From Hexactinellida sp. DTS-2022 (lineage: Eukaryota > Porifera > Hexactinellida), in contig JAPNXP010000003.1 in the NCBI GenBank assembly GCA_028753945.1, positions 5,208,001 through 5,272,000 of the forward strand: a stretch of DNA of 64,000 nt, read 5' to 3'. Below are positions 11,089 to 23,210 of the stretch, one piece after another. Positions within the stretch are counted from its first letter, which is position 1, and each line of letters starts with the position of its first letter. Below the pieces are notes generated by a model. The model ran no database searches, had not been told where the DNA came from, and saw only the letters and a list, made by a program, of their open reading frames with translations. A program made the position numbers and the translations under genes.

Positions 11089-14000
11089 TCACATAGGACT
11101 CCACTGCGTATTGAACTCGTCTAGGGCTCGCGCTCTCTCCTCGCTGGGAATATCGCATCTGTCTATAACTCTGATGTGAGGGACAGCCTGTATTAGGGCT
11201 GTTGTATAGTTTGCCTTACGAGAGATAGGATTGTTAATGAAGCTGACCTCGTTGAGGAATGGGAGATCGGTTAGTTTAGCTAGTTCCTTCAATTCGTGTA
11301 TCCTGTTGTTAGCAAGGAAGAGTCTGTGAAGAGAGACCAGGCCACTCAGGTCGGGGAGGAATTTGAGACGATTCTCTTCAAGATGGAGTTCTAGAATGTT
11401 CTTTAAGCTAGTCAGGTCTTTCTCAGCAATATACTTAACCTTATTTCTATCAAGCACGAGCTCTATCAAGGAGGGAAACTCCTCGAAACCTTCCAGAGTG
11501 CTTACGTCATTATTCTGCAGGAAGAGAGCCTTGAGGGAGGGCAGTCTGTGCAGCTGTAGCGGACTCAGCTTTGCGATTCCATTGCTAGCTAGCTGCAGCA
11601 CGTGCAGATCTGTGAGCACTGGGTATACCTCGTTGTCGTGTGTGGCATCTAGTGACGTTATTCTGTTGTTGTTGACACAGAGTATCTTCAACAGATTCAA
11701 CTCGAGGAAACCCTCCAGACTAGTCAGCTGGTTATTCTCAAGATTCAAAGAGCGCAGGTTGTCCAGTGCCTCGATGGGGTCTAAGTCAAACGACTTTATA
11801 TTCTGGTTAACTAGACTCAGCTCTCGGATGTTGGAGAAGTTGCTGTGCCCTATGCGCTCGGAAATAGTACTCAGAGCTAGCTTTCCTCCATACATCTCTC
11901 TGGCCTGAATCAACTCATTCGTCTTAACCAACTCGTCGTTAAAACTACGAATGTTCGGAAGATGGAAGAAGCAAAAGTATCTAATGTTTCTATTCTTCTC
12001 CAATAAATCTATTCCGGAAATGTTGAGTACTATCAGTGAGGTGTTCTGCTTGAGGTAGAGTATTTCTCGCTGGGATTGAATTGGGTTAGCGATGAGTGAC
12101 AGGTCCAATAAGGCAGTGTACGCATTTGAGTTCTGTAGAGAAGTCACCATGTTGTGGTTAAGCACGAGAGATATGAGATTAACGTGTTTGGAAGGGAAGC
12201 GGGGAAGAGAAGTGATTCTGTTGAAAGAGCAGGAGAGATCTTGTAGGTTAGGGAGTGCGTCCAGTCCTTGTATCGTGGTTAGACAATTCCAGTCTAGGTT
12301 TAGTTCTACGAGACTGATGCAGTTGGAGAGACCGTGTAGAGAGGTTAGCGAGTTGTGCGATAAATCTGCGTGTCTGAGATTGGGCAGGTTAAAGTCAATG
12401 GGGAGAGCTTGCACACCTCTGCCCTGTAGACTCAATGTGGTGATAGCAAGATGCCATTTGTAGTCATGCGTTGTTATAAATGTCCTGCTGTCGATGGGAG
12501 AATAACTGAATAGCGTTAAATCTGTCGAGTGAATAGTGCTAACGCATTCCTGAGGCAACTGAGTGTTGTGCTCATTGAATACATAACTAGTGACAACGAT
12601 AAACTCCTCAACAGGAGTCGTATTGAAGGTTAGTAGTCTGGGAAAGAAACGAGAGTTTGCAGAACAACCCAGTTGTCTAACTCTAACTGTTTAGCCGTAA
12701 TATCTACAGCTTGTGTAGGCAGTGAGAACGGATTCATGTAGAGGGACAGGTCCCTAAGGGAGGGCGTGGTTATCTTGAGTCGGGACAGTGTAGCGTGTAT
12801 ATCCGTAATCTTATTCCAGCTCAAGTTGAGAGTTCTAACAGAGGAGTGAGGCATGAGCTGGTCCATGCACTCGATACAGTTATGACTGATATCCAGGTAC
12901 TGCAGCTTGCACGCGAGGAGGTCCGACACGCTAGATATCCTATTGGAAGCTAAACAGAGGGCGGTGAGGTTGGGGAACTGAGTGAGAGAGCTGAGAGACT
13001 CAACACCGCAGGCAGGCAGGTAGAGAGAGGTTATACTGCTGGGGTTCATAGAGCTGGCAGTCTGTAGAATGTCGCGTAGACATATGGGCACTGGGCACTC
13101 AATGGAGTTAAGTGGTGAGTATATTGTATTGAGGAGCTCTTCATTAACGCTTACATGTAGGGTAGGGGTGTTGGTGGGGGAATTTATTGACTTTAGAGTA
13201 GCATGTTTGTGTATATTGACTAGCTCCTGTGTGTCTGTATTCATTTTGTATTCGAAGGAGATTAAGTATTCCTGGGACTATCAGGTCTCTGTCGGGGATT
13301 AGGAACAGTCGCTGATCGTCGCAGTAGCAGTATGGGACGAATTCTTCTGTGTCAGAGAACTTAGAAATAACCGCAGAATCGTATAGATTGAAATCTACCT
13401 GTTTCGTCTCGGAGACGTGCCTCAGCTGCTTAGCGCGCCCTAGAAACACTTTGCACAGAATGGCATGTCCCTGGCTGACACCAGATTTCCTCGTGTTGAA
13501 TGCCAACCTCGGTAAATCAGCCTCATACACAGAATGAGACAACACAAAGTAATCCAAATGTTTGCTTCTGTCCGTCCTAGGCAGTCCATCCTGGCAGAAA
13601 GCTGCGTGCATTCGCGACTGGTCTACATCAGCACTCGACTGTAGGAACAGATAGTCTACGGTAGACACAGTGTTCTGGTTAGGATTCGGCTCTGATTTAG
13701 TGCGCTGATTCCTCCCAGCCATCGCAAGCAGTTTGTGCTCAAATCTAGCGTGCAGGGGAGGGTTCTTAACCTGGTACACAGAGTGTGCGGCTATCCCTCT
13801 AACCCCCAGCTGGTGCACCCTGTCAGGAGGCGAGGGGGCGAGTAGCTCCAAGCATGCCTTGTGCCAGTCCTGTTGTTGGGCACCAGGTATAAACTCGATG
13901 TTCCCAGCTGTCGAGAACTCCAGCTCGAGCCGGCTGAGTGAGAACCGGAACGCATCAGCTGCTGACGTCACAGCCAGCCGACACGTGGTCTCCAGTCTGG

Positions 14001-15020
14001 CGATTACGTCATCCACACACGTCAGGAACGCATCCAGCTTTTCTCTTGAGTTAGACTCGTCTGCGCTAAACAGTGCGGTGTCAAAATCCGCAGTAAAGAT
14101 GGAACGAGTGACGTCATCTTCTAGAGACTCCAGAACAGCCAGGTCTGCTACGGCCGTGTGTCTCAGCGTAGAAGCGCGAGCTGTCACTGACTTCTCCGTG
14201 TTAAACAGCTGCTGTCTGAAATTGCGAAATTGTTCAGCTAACTTCCGCAATCGAAGCTTATAGTATAGTTTCTTATTCTCAATTATTTCTCTCGCAGTCT
14301 TGACGAGTTTCTCTGAGACAGGGAAGGTGTCGATATATTTTAGGCGGGGAAAATGAAACAACACCAAAGTTGTGTAATTCCGAATTTTCGCAAGAGGGCA
14401 TGATGAATACTGAGCATCAGCAAGGCTGAGAGAGGTGAGAAAAGCCGCGGTTTTCAACTCCTTAAGAGCATCGAATGTAATGATAGGGTTGCCGGATAAG
14501 TTGAGCGCAACTAAACTAATGTTCCCAATAAGGGACTCCCCTATACTCGCTATGTTATTATTAGCTAGATTGAGTTCCAACAGTTCTTTCAAGTTGTGCA
14601 CTCCCTCTATTCTGCTGATGCAGTTACCGCGAGAGAGAGCGTCTTCAGTCGGCTGAGGTGTTGTATGTTCTCGATTCGAGATATCCTGTTTCCGTACAGG
14701 TAGAGATGCTGCAGCTTCTTGCACTGCTCCAAGCCTTCTATCTTCTCCACGCCAGTCTCGCATATCCATAGTTCCCGGAGCTGTAAGCAGCTCCTAAGGC
14801 ATTCTATGCGGCTAACATTCTGGTTGAGAATGTAGAGATAGGTTAGGTTTGGGATCAAATGGTAGCCGTACATAGCCGGCACCCCGAAGAAGAAGATTTC
14901 TAGTTGAGTCACGTCCGGAAAGAGAGGGGGCTCTTCTTGTGCCGGGGCCTGCTGGGGAATACCGTTTGCGTGGAGAAGCTCTGATAATAGTTTACTGTTC
15001 GAAAGTGTTTCTTCTTCCAT
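11089..15020 (-). CDS. LRRC9: LRRC9 homologue, single exon with three 1-nt indels
   Basis: Four overlapping frames together give one protein in the domain order of LRRC9, a conserved metazoan leucine-rich-repeat protein found in ciliated lineages. From ATG 15020 the order is a first LRR block (about residues 25-200), a helical segment, a central globular region (about 375-600), and two further LRR blocks to the TGA at 11089. Three frame changes break it, near 14626-14630 (one base missing), 13270-13273 (one extra G) and 12640-12642 (one base missing after CCC). Correcting all three gives 3933 nt, exactly 1311 codons, and restores LRR and cap motifs across each join. The human protein is about 1450 residues. 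No intron is needed anywhere, unlike vertebrate LRRC9. GC content is visibly above its surroundings. Either assembly indels in a live gene or an inactivated copy would fit. Confidence 0.88.
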
Positions 15021-17486
15021 GGTTAATACACACCAACTCACTCAGCTAACTAACTCTAGTGTAGTGAGCAAAGTATTTATCATTTCAAGTAGAACCTGCA
15101 TAATCCAATCCGACCCTCTATATTCCGGAATTCAGCAGAACCGACACTTTTTTCGGACTATGCATTAGAGCCTGCATAATCCGATAATTTGGCAATCCAA
15201 CATTTTTCTCTATCCCAACTGTATTGTATTAGACAGGTTTTACTATACTGAAGTATAATCGGCACAATCCAAACAATTAAATATAACAAATTAAGAGAAT
15301 ATTGTGGTTAATTAATAACAAATATGGTCATTTGAATCGCAAAAATAAAGTGAAAATCAAAAAGCAACAAATTTTCATTCACTGAATAGAATGTTCATAA
15401 TTTAGTTATTTAGATAGCTAATAGTACTAGAGCGAACACCTAACGTGCTTCTTATTAAGGGTAATCTGTATTGATATTCGGGCGTTCACGGTGAATCTCA
15501 GAATTGCATAATTTACTACTAGGAATACTCTAGATGAGATAGAGATTGACTTCTATGATTTTTTTTTTCTTAATTTTCAATCAAGATGGTGTTTTTTAAT
15601 AAAATAAGACGTCGACTTCCTTATATGGGCATGACATTTTTTCAAAAATTGTTGAATCTTTTTGAATTTTTGAACATATTATTATGAGACTATTTCCTCT
15701 CAGTAATAATTTTTATTTTATTTATTTTTGCAGAAGAAACGATGCTAAAGGGCATTTTTTCAAAATAATCATAAAACGCAGTCGTGCACTAAACTATCGT
15801 TATAAAATGTTAGAAGAAAAAATTTTCAATTCTAGTTCAAGGGTCTGAGGATGCATCATGTGTTACCCCAGAGAAATTTTTTGACTTTCTGATTATTATT
15901 TTTGGTTTTATAAGCATTCTAAGGCTGCGGCCCACGAATTTTTCCGAATTTCATCATCAAAAGAGGTGATAAAATTCTACACTGCCATATATTGTTCCCA
16001 AAATTAAAAATTTCGGAATCTACAGGTCAAAATATACAGGTTCACGTCAAAAAGTTCAGGAATATGTCAAAAATTAGGAAATTAGGGGCATAAAAGAATA
16101 TGAAGGGTATGTAAGTACCCGGTGATCATATATTACTGTGGGAAATTGGACAGCAGAATAATTCTGTTATTCTTCATAAAAATGCGCCAGCTTCTTATCT
16201 ATGCGTAGCATTTGTTTTCAACACTTTTACAATAATATATCATGAGTTATGACCAATTTATGACTATGGTTTTGTCTGTTCTGTCATATTTTCACACCTC
16301 AAGGCCCTCAAATATACAATAAAGTATTATATAAAACACCAATTTGGTAATACAAATATGGAAATGGCATTTGCGCACAAAATGAGACGTTACACAACAC
16401 GATCCAATCATTATTCGATAAGTTATGGACTTTTGGGCCACAGAAGGGGGCAAAAAATCTGACATTTCACACCTGTTGATATTTCAGAAACGCTTTGAGA
16501 TAAAATGATCATAGGCATTAGAAAATACTGTAAATACCTGACTTTCTATACGTTTATAATACATTTTAGGACTCTAGGTGTCACACTTTTTAACATGACC
16601 ATATATGGTAATTTGATGTGCCCAATTTTGATGACGAAGCAAATTTTGTAACTCTTGATCTCTGGACAGCAGAGACTAGCTCTAAAATTCTAGTCACATC
16701 ATGATACTATTTCTTACTCATTGGATAAACTTTTGGGATTATATTATAATTCGAATGATGTGTTCTGATTTCAAATGCCCAAATATGGTGGTGTCAAAGT
16801 GGCAATATGTTAAAAAGCTGACAAAAATCCAACTTCTGATCCAAATGAGATAGAGCTTAGCTCTAAATTTCTAAAAATAGTATAATTCAATTTCAAATGA
16901 CATTATCTATTTTATGCAGTTTAGGAACTCCTTTTCCTCGCACTTTCATATTCTGGACTCAGCCACTTCGACACAAATTAATTAAATGCTAATTATGAAG
17001 GTGTAAAAAAAGACCATTTGGGCATATGGATGTAAAAAAGAGAATTTTTATTCTAGAAAGTCAAACTTTTTTTTAAAATGCTCAGTATATGTAGGCGCAT
17101 GTTTTAAAAGCGGGCAGTTTTGGCAATATAATACAAAAAAATTGAATTAGTATACTTTTAATGAAAAATAGTGGGTTTTTTTTGACCAATTTCACAAAAA
17201 TGACAATAACATAGAGTAGATTAAAGAAAAAGCATATTTCGGTTCGATTTAAAACATTGAGTATTGACTCAGGTATATTTTATAATTGACATGTTTCGCG
17301 CTAAAAACTAACATAAAAATTTTTTGTAAATATTTGGCTAGTATGGATTAGGCCTATATTGACATTGTCTAGTTCATAACTAAGGATATATACATAGTAG
17401 AACTCTAATATTTTCAGGGATATCTTAGATATATTAGTACTATCCAAAAACGCAATAAAAACATTAGGTCGTCGGGTGTCAAAATA
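15021..17486. other. LRRC9 upstream region and unassigned AT-rich DNA
   Basis: Positions 15085-15250 contain two eroded pogo-like units (AGAACCTGCATAATCC, GACAGGTTTTACTATA). Positions 15250-15450 resemble the 3' flank of B exons (GCTAATAGTACTAGAGCGAA), probably a relic of an exon-B neighbourhood. Positions 15550-17480 show no ORF over 60 codons, no clear repeat copy elsewhere in the window and no RNA gene I can recognise. Confidence 0.4.
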
Positions 17487-17830
17487 TCAGTACAGAGCAC
17501 CCTTAATAGAAATCTGTTCGGCCTTACAAGTGTCTCCGAAAAGTTTATTGTGGTTTCTGAGTTTCGAAAAAACAGTAAATTCTTTCGTACAGTACTTACA
17601 AGTATATAATCTTCTTCCAGCAAATCTCTCCTTGCAACTCCCTTTATACCTCCCATGGTGATGCTGGAAAGCGTAATAGGAATACCCTAATCCTCTCTTG
17701 CAACAAGGACAATAGTAAGGAGTACTGTCCTGTTCAGTGACCAATTCATTAGTAGGGTGTACTGTAGTACTTCTCGTAGACACAGGAATTGTATCATTGA
17801 TGCTTTGGACTCGCTGTGGTATGTGTGCAC
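17487..17830 (-). CDS. ZFG3 exon B: two C2HC fingers, alternative C-terminus
   Basis: A 344-nt last exon entered in phase 1 after CTTTTCAG|GT. The pre-finger linker is the long variant shared with 1-322. The fingers have their own helix residues (FQHHHG, FSKLRNHNK). After the last finger it reads ISIKGALY and stops (TGA at 17487-17489), whereas the other B exons read on to MFSL. With C at 18366 and A at 38695 the sum is 1473 nt, exactly 491 codons, supporting a 490-aa product. Confidence 0.72.
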
Positions 17831-18365
17831 CTGAAAAGATATTAAGTTATTTCTGAAATTATAATCCATTTGATTCATGTCAGTGTATATCTAAAGTGTT
17901 TTGTCATTCTACCAAGGCTTATTAATTGTATTTATTATCAAGTGTATGATTAAACTTTCTACTCTTGTTAAGAATATTTCATATATGTACATAACATTTA
18001 TGCCACCAGTGAAAGTTTAACTTGTCTAAGGACATTTCTCTCAAATAAATGACAAAAAATGAAGGAAATAAAATGCAATTGCCAACAGAATGTCCTTAGA
18101 TTACTAAATTAATGAAGGGCTTTGTGTATATGAGGCTTATGAGCCATTCTTTAATAATACTATTCGGACAAACAAACACAAAATATAGATATATGCCAAC
18201 AAATTTGAAATTTGAACCCAGCTTCACAAAGGTGAATCTTTGATGTATATATGATTTAATGTATTTTCTGTGTCTGAAAATACATTTAATAAGGTGTTGG
18301 CCCATATATAAGTAATCAATAAAGGACATAATTCAAACAAACACAACTATAATGTAATAACTTAC

Positions 18366-18707
18366 TGGAGTTATATTTCTCTCTATCAATTGAGATTTGC
18401 TTTGCCTTACAAGAATTGCCAAAGTCTTTGTAGTGTTTTTTAAGACTACAGATTTGAAGAAATTCTTGTTTGCAAATCTTACACCCGTACAAAGGTCTGC
18501 CAGCATCATTCCTGCAATTTCCCTTATATAACCCAATATGATGTTTGAGATTCTTAATAAAGTAGCCTAATCCTCTGCCACAGTCAGGACAATAGTATGG
18601 ATCTTTTTCTCTCAATAAACTATATTGTGGGACCAGGGAAGCCAATGACTGATTATTTGTCGGTGAGTGGTTACTCGAGTTTATTATAGAATCTGATATA
18701 TTTCCAT
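18366..18707 (-). CDS. ZFG3 exon C: two C2HC fingers
   Basis: 342 nt, phase 1 to 1, acceptor TTTTAG|AT, donor TGGA-side GTAAGTTA. It has the same linker and two-finger design as other C exons, with FIKNLKHHIGLY and ICSLKKHYK at the variable helix positions. It is open throughout. A hairpin MITE starts 11 bp beyond the acceptor. The intron to exon A is nearly 20 kb and full of nested transposons. Confidence 0.75.
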
Positions 18708-19754
18708 CTAAAATGTAGATAAAAAATATAAAATTACTGCTATGCCGACGGCATGTTCATTGGAGGCACTATCTTTGGGTGGTTGTTTGTTTGATAATGC
18801 CTCCAAAAGAAAATGTGGTAATTAATGCTTTAATCAAGGTGTTAAACCATAACGGAATGTAACGACCCTAATTGCGTTGGAGTTTCATTCTAGCTCACTT
18901 CATTTCATAGCTACTAGCGCGCTTCGCATGCTAGGTCGCTTCGCGGCAGAACACAACCACACAAAGCTACCTCGCGATTGATGTGTTGTTTATATGCTTC
19001 TAACATTAATTAGAAAGCGTAAATAGGCCTATAATAGTAAATATTAACAATATGACATTTTAATCTGTGACCAACGTGTCCGCATCATTAATGCATGTGT
19101 TCTATTATATTTTCAGATTTCCATCTTTTAGACGCCAACTATAATACGGCTATACATGCTGCCGAATCATTGTAGAAAATAGAAGGCCAGTTTATAAATT
19201 TCATTCTAGGATAAACTATGCCTCCTATTGTTATTATTTGGGTTGTATATGGGGTAATCAACCTTTGCGAGTCCAATGGAACCACTTTTGAGAATATGAG
19301 ATTTGTGGTTAAGCTGTTTAGGCGCCATTTAACGATGACAACAGAAATATACAAAATATACAATTCGAGTCTAAAGAAGAAAGAGAATATGAGGATATTT
19401 TCTAATATGCTTAGTCGTGACCTATGTTATAATAAGACCTATCCAGTGTTATCAAAATATTGACCATGGATGCTATCGAAGGCCATTGATCCAAGATACA
19501 ATATATATATATACTAATTGATAAGCAAAGTATATAGTAATATTTTGCATATATTTAATCTAGATACTTGTGCAAGTATCATTGTAATATAATAAATGAT
19601 TAAATTCAATATAAATTAAGAGATTACTAAAATAAGTTAGCTCTACATAAATTAGTGAGCTAATTGGGCTTGACTTTCCTCAATTTACGAGTATTTTCGA
19701 TTTGAACTGCCTGCAGGGAATTAAGTTTTTTATTTTATTGGAAAGGATGTAGTT
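18708..19754. other. ZFG3 intron 1, proximal part: repeats
   Basis: It holds a hairpin MITE (18718-18822), a GC-rich hairpin segment with TTCGCGGCAG, and the intron repeat with GTGTCCGCATCATTAATG. It also holds an inverted copy (19139-19345, extended to about 19480) of sequence at 37910-38600. The pair of inverted arms brackets the whole 19-kb transposon cluster. No host gene is visible. Confidence 0.45.
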
Positions 19755-21710
19755 TTACGTAGATGTCAACAATTTGTTTAGTATGTCCCACAGCAGTATG
19801 CCACAAGTATTGCATACGTTTCGCCATAATTCCGCTTGTTCGTTTTCAATAACAGTTGTTGTTAAGCGTACTAAAATGATTCGCGATTGTCCTGTGATAA
19901 AACTGTCCATTAAATGTGGCTGGTTTTCGATGGAAGAAAAAACCTTCCATAATGTAACAATAGCTTCTATGACATAGTTACTTGGCCATTTGAGTGAACC
20001 TCTGTCTATTATCTGAATAAGTTTGTACTTGGAATCGGACGGTATTTCAATTTCCATTTCCTTATCTTCTGTGAGCAGTGAGAGACAAGTATTACATTTA
20101 ATAGAGTGCTTGTAATATACATGTACTGTATACCCTGCAATAAAAGACAATGATTGGAGTAATGGAGTATTTAATTCCAGTTGAAAATTAACTTCAATCG
20201 CTGAGAGGTACAAATCAAGATTGAGAGAGGGATTAGGATCGAGGTTACAAGCTGGAGTACAAGAATCTAAAAACGCCTTCAATGATATCTGACGCTCTGA
20301 AGACTCTCTCGAAAATAATTTAAGAATGTTGGATAACTTGATTCGTCGTTCAGATTCCAATATTTGACATAGGCTTACATGATATTGAGCACCCGACATC
20401 ATTCGGTACAAGCCAAAGTGGTGCTCAAGAGGATCGTTTTGCAGGAACGAGGAGAGAACATAAGAAAAACCACAAACCTGAGTAAGATGGTTAACTATAG
20501 CCGATAATGCGATACAAGAGTGGCGCAGACTAGTGAATGTTTGAGAACTTAGTTTACCGTTTTTTTCCGGAAGAGCTTTCCAGCATTCTGTCCAATCGAT
20601 AACATGTTGTATAAAACCAAACCTGTGATCATTGTAAGTTAGTGGAGTTGAAAAATCGTCTTTTAAAATGAATCCTTTGTTAGGAGTATTGATATTGAAA
20701 ATCTTCCACAGTTTACAAAAAGTAGAGATGAATTCTGCTGTTTGTGAATTAGTAGAGAAATGGTGTAGGGAGAGGTGTTTAAGATTAAAGGCAGCAGCAG
20801 TAGAATCATCGAAAATTCTTAGTGCTAAATTAACATTTTGCCTTTCGAAGGTTGAGGGCCAGCATGCTTTAGAGGTTAACCGTGGTGCTAACTTTGCAAC
20901 CGAATGTTGGTCATCTTTGTAGAGACATCGAACATCTTGAAAAACTGCAGTGTTAGTAATAGCAAAATTATCAAAATTAGGATAAATTAAAGTTCGATTG
21001 TAATCTTTTTGATTAAGCCAATTGTTGCGAATAGACTTGATGATATGCACGAAGTCAAACACCAAAACTAGTGATCGATTTAAGTCTGATGGGTGAGGGA
21101 CAATAGGTTCCAAAGTTCGGGTTGGTGAGAATAATTTAAAAATATTAACATTCATTGGATAGTTATCCGTACAAAGAACTTGAACGAATAGTCCACACGA
21201 TTCAACATCACCAATGACAGCTTTGATAGTGGATATTAGTTCGGTAGCTGATGTGTTCGCAACGGGAAGTAAACGAACGATTGTAGGCCATTTTTTCGAC
21301 AGACTGGATACCATGAAAGCAAAAACAGTTTTAGCAGGGTTGGTAGGAATTAGTGAAGATCCTATTATTCTTCCTCCTTTATAGGTAAACGTTGACTTGA
21401 CATGAATCTCGTCCATTTGAATGATGACATTACGTTCCCATTTGTTGAAATCAGATGTTGATTGTCTGAGATAAGTAGAAAACTCTTGATCCAGACCAAA
21501 ATTGGAGTATAATCGATTTAGTGTTGAATGATGTGGAAAGCAAAGGCAGTTAAGGGAGTGTAGAAATCTATAACAAACTGGTGAAATAAGTTGATACTTG
21601 AGCGCAATTACAAGTGTTCTTACGTTATAACGCCTTGCATGTTTTGATACCAAGGAATTCTCTAATTGGCATAGAATGAACTGAAGACGTGATAAATAAA
21701 TTGATTGCTG

Positions 21711-23210
21711 GGGCCTTATTCACTAAACTACTTAAACTTAAACTTAACTTAAACTTAACTTAAACTTAACTGTAAACTAAGTAAATACTAAGTTTTCGTT
21801 AAGTTTATTCGGGTTACTTAAACTTATTCCATACTAAATAATTACTTTGTTGCTGGAAGTTATACTCTCCGTTAAATTTCCAAGTTTCGAATCAATATTA
21901 TGGAGAATTTCAATTTTCTGTATTTCATTTTCCAGAATCCTTTCCTTAACAGAATCAGTTACAAGATCATTGGAAAATTTCCTTTTCCTTGGATATTTAA
22001 TTTCTACATCAAACTCAGAACCCGATTGTGAAGTTGTCTGTAATGGAGCTACTGGACTAATAATAATATCAACTTCGCTCAATGGGCTGTTAGTTACCAT
22101 AGAAAGATCTAACCCTGTAGAAATTCCTTCGAAGTGTTCCTTTCCCTTGATAGACTTGAGCTTTAGTTCCAACTCCGTAAGTCCTGCTTCAGCAGGTCCG
22201 CCACCTGTTCTTTTCGCAGAGGATAGTTTGTCGCTGATAATTGGTTTGTATTTAACCAAAATATTGGTCCATTTTTTAAAGACATCATTTTTGGTTCTGA
22301 TTGTCTGATGTTCTTGGGAAATTGTACTAGCAATTTGTTCCCAGATAGCGTTCTTCTCGTCGAAAGTTAACGTTGCACTAAATGAACCAAAGAGCTTAGG
22401 TTTGTTTTCCATAACTAAATCAACTAAAGTGGAAATTTCTTCATTGGAAAAGTTCTTGGCTCGAGTTTTTGTTACAGACATATTTCGTAATAAATGCTAT
22501 TACTGATATTTTAGTTTTTCAACTTGACATTTCTATAATTTATATTGTTTCCTGTTATATATTTAGTATTTGGAATAGTAATTGCACTTATTTAATCGTG
22601 ATTTATTAGATCCTCAACGTAATCAATCATCTATTAATTTACGCAAACCCATCAATAGATACGTTCACTGTTTTATTGCGTAATTAGAGTGAGTGGTGCA
22701 AATTATATGAACTTTGTTACGTAACGAGTTTGATCATGAGCACTATGTATCAGCGGAATTACCAACTCAAACAAGATAAACATTAAATAATCATATTTTG
22801 GTTAATTTGTTTAAGTTAAGTCACCTCAGAACTCAACTTAAAAAACAAATCAATTTTAGACGAAAAACTAAGTGAAAACTAAGTAAAATTAAGTGCTGTA
22901 CTTATGATAAAGAAAACTAAGTATTTTACTTAGTTTGGGTTCGTGAATACCAACTTAGTTTCCAAACTAAGTATTGAAAATACTTAGTTTTTATTTAGTT
23001 TATTACTTAGTTTATAGTAAAATTAAGTATAAACTAAGTAAAACTAAGTATTTACTTAGTTTTGCTTTGTGAATACCAACTAAGTTTGCGCTGTCTAATC
23101 AGGGGAAATACTTAGTATTTACTTAGTTATCACTTAGTTTTCATTCAAAAACTAAGTATTTACTTAGTTTAAGTTAAGTTTAAGTTTAAGTAGTTTAGTG
23201 AATAAGGCCC
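21711..23210. mobile_element. PIF/Harbinger-type element, 1.5 kb, 3-bp TSD CTG
   Basis: The terminal inverted repeats are GGGCCTTATTCACTAAACTA and its inverse, flanked by CTG on both sides (21708-21710 and 23211-23213). A 3-bp TSD of CWG or TWA type and a Myb/SANT-like gene fit PIF/Harbinger. The DDE transposase is absent, so this copy needs help to move. Both subterminal regions, above all 22840-23190, are packed with ACTTAGTTT motifs in both orientations. The insertion lies inside the P-like transposase frame. Confidence 0.85.
21834..22481 (-). CDS. Myb/SANT-like DNA-binding protein of the Harbinger element
   Basis: 215 aa from ATG 22481. Residues about 10-95 form a trihelical Myb/SANT-like domain (NFSNEEISTLVDLV at the start, AIWEQIA, RTKNDVFKKWTNI), followed by the TGGGP-x5-LTELE signature common in MSANTD/Naif-type proteins of Harbinger elements. 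A basic stretch KYPRKRKF near residue 165 could be a nuclear signal. The C-terminus is helical (ERILENEIQKIEILHNIDSK). In this family the protein binds subterminal DNA and helps import the transposase. The frame is intact, suggesting recent mobility. Confidence 0.8.
   Translation of the reverse strand: MSVTKTRAKNFSNEEISTLVDLVMENKPKLFGSFSATLTFDEKNAIWEQIASTISQEHQTIRTKNDVFKKWTNILVKYKPIISDKLSSAKRTGGGPAEAGLTELELKLKSIKGKEHFEGISTGLDLSMVTNSPLSEVDIIISPVAPLQTTSQSGSEFDVEIKYPRKRKFSNDLVTDSVKERILENEIQKIEILHNIDSKLGNLTESITSSNKVII

Noticed and set aside
11089-15020. Introns in LRRC9 to explain the frame changes
   Set aside because: Each change is repaired by one base, motifs continue directly across it, and no donor/acceptor pair is needed.
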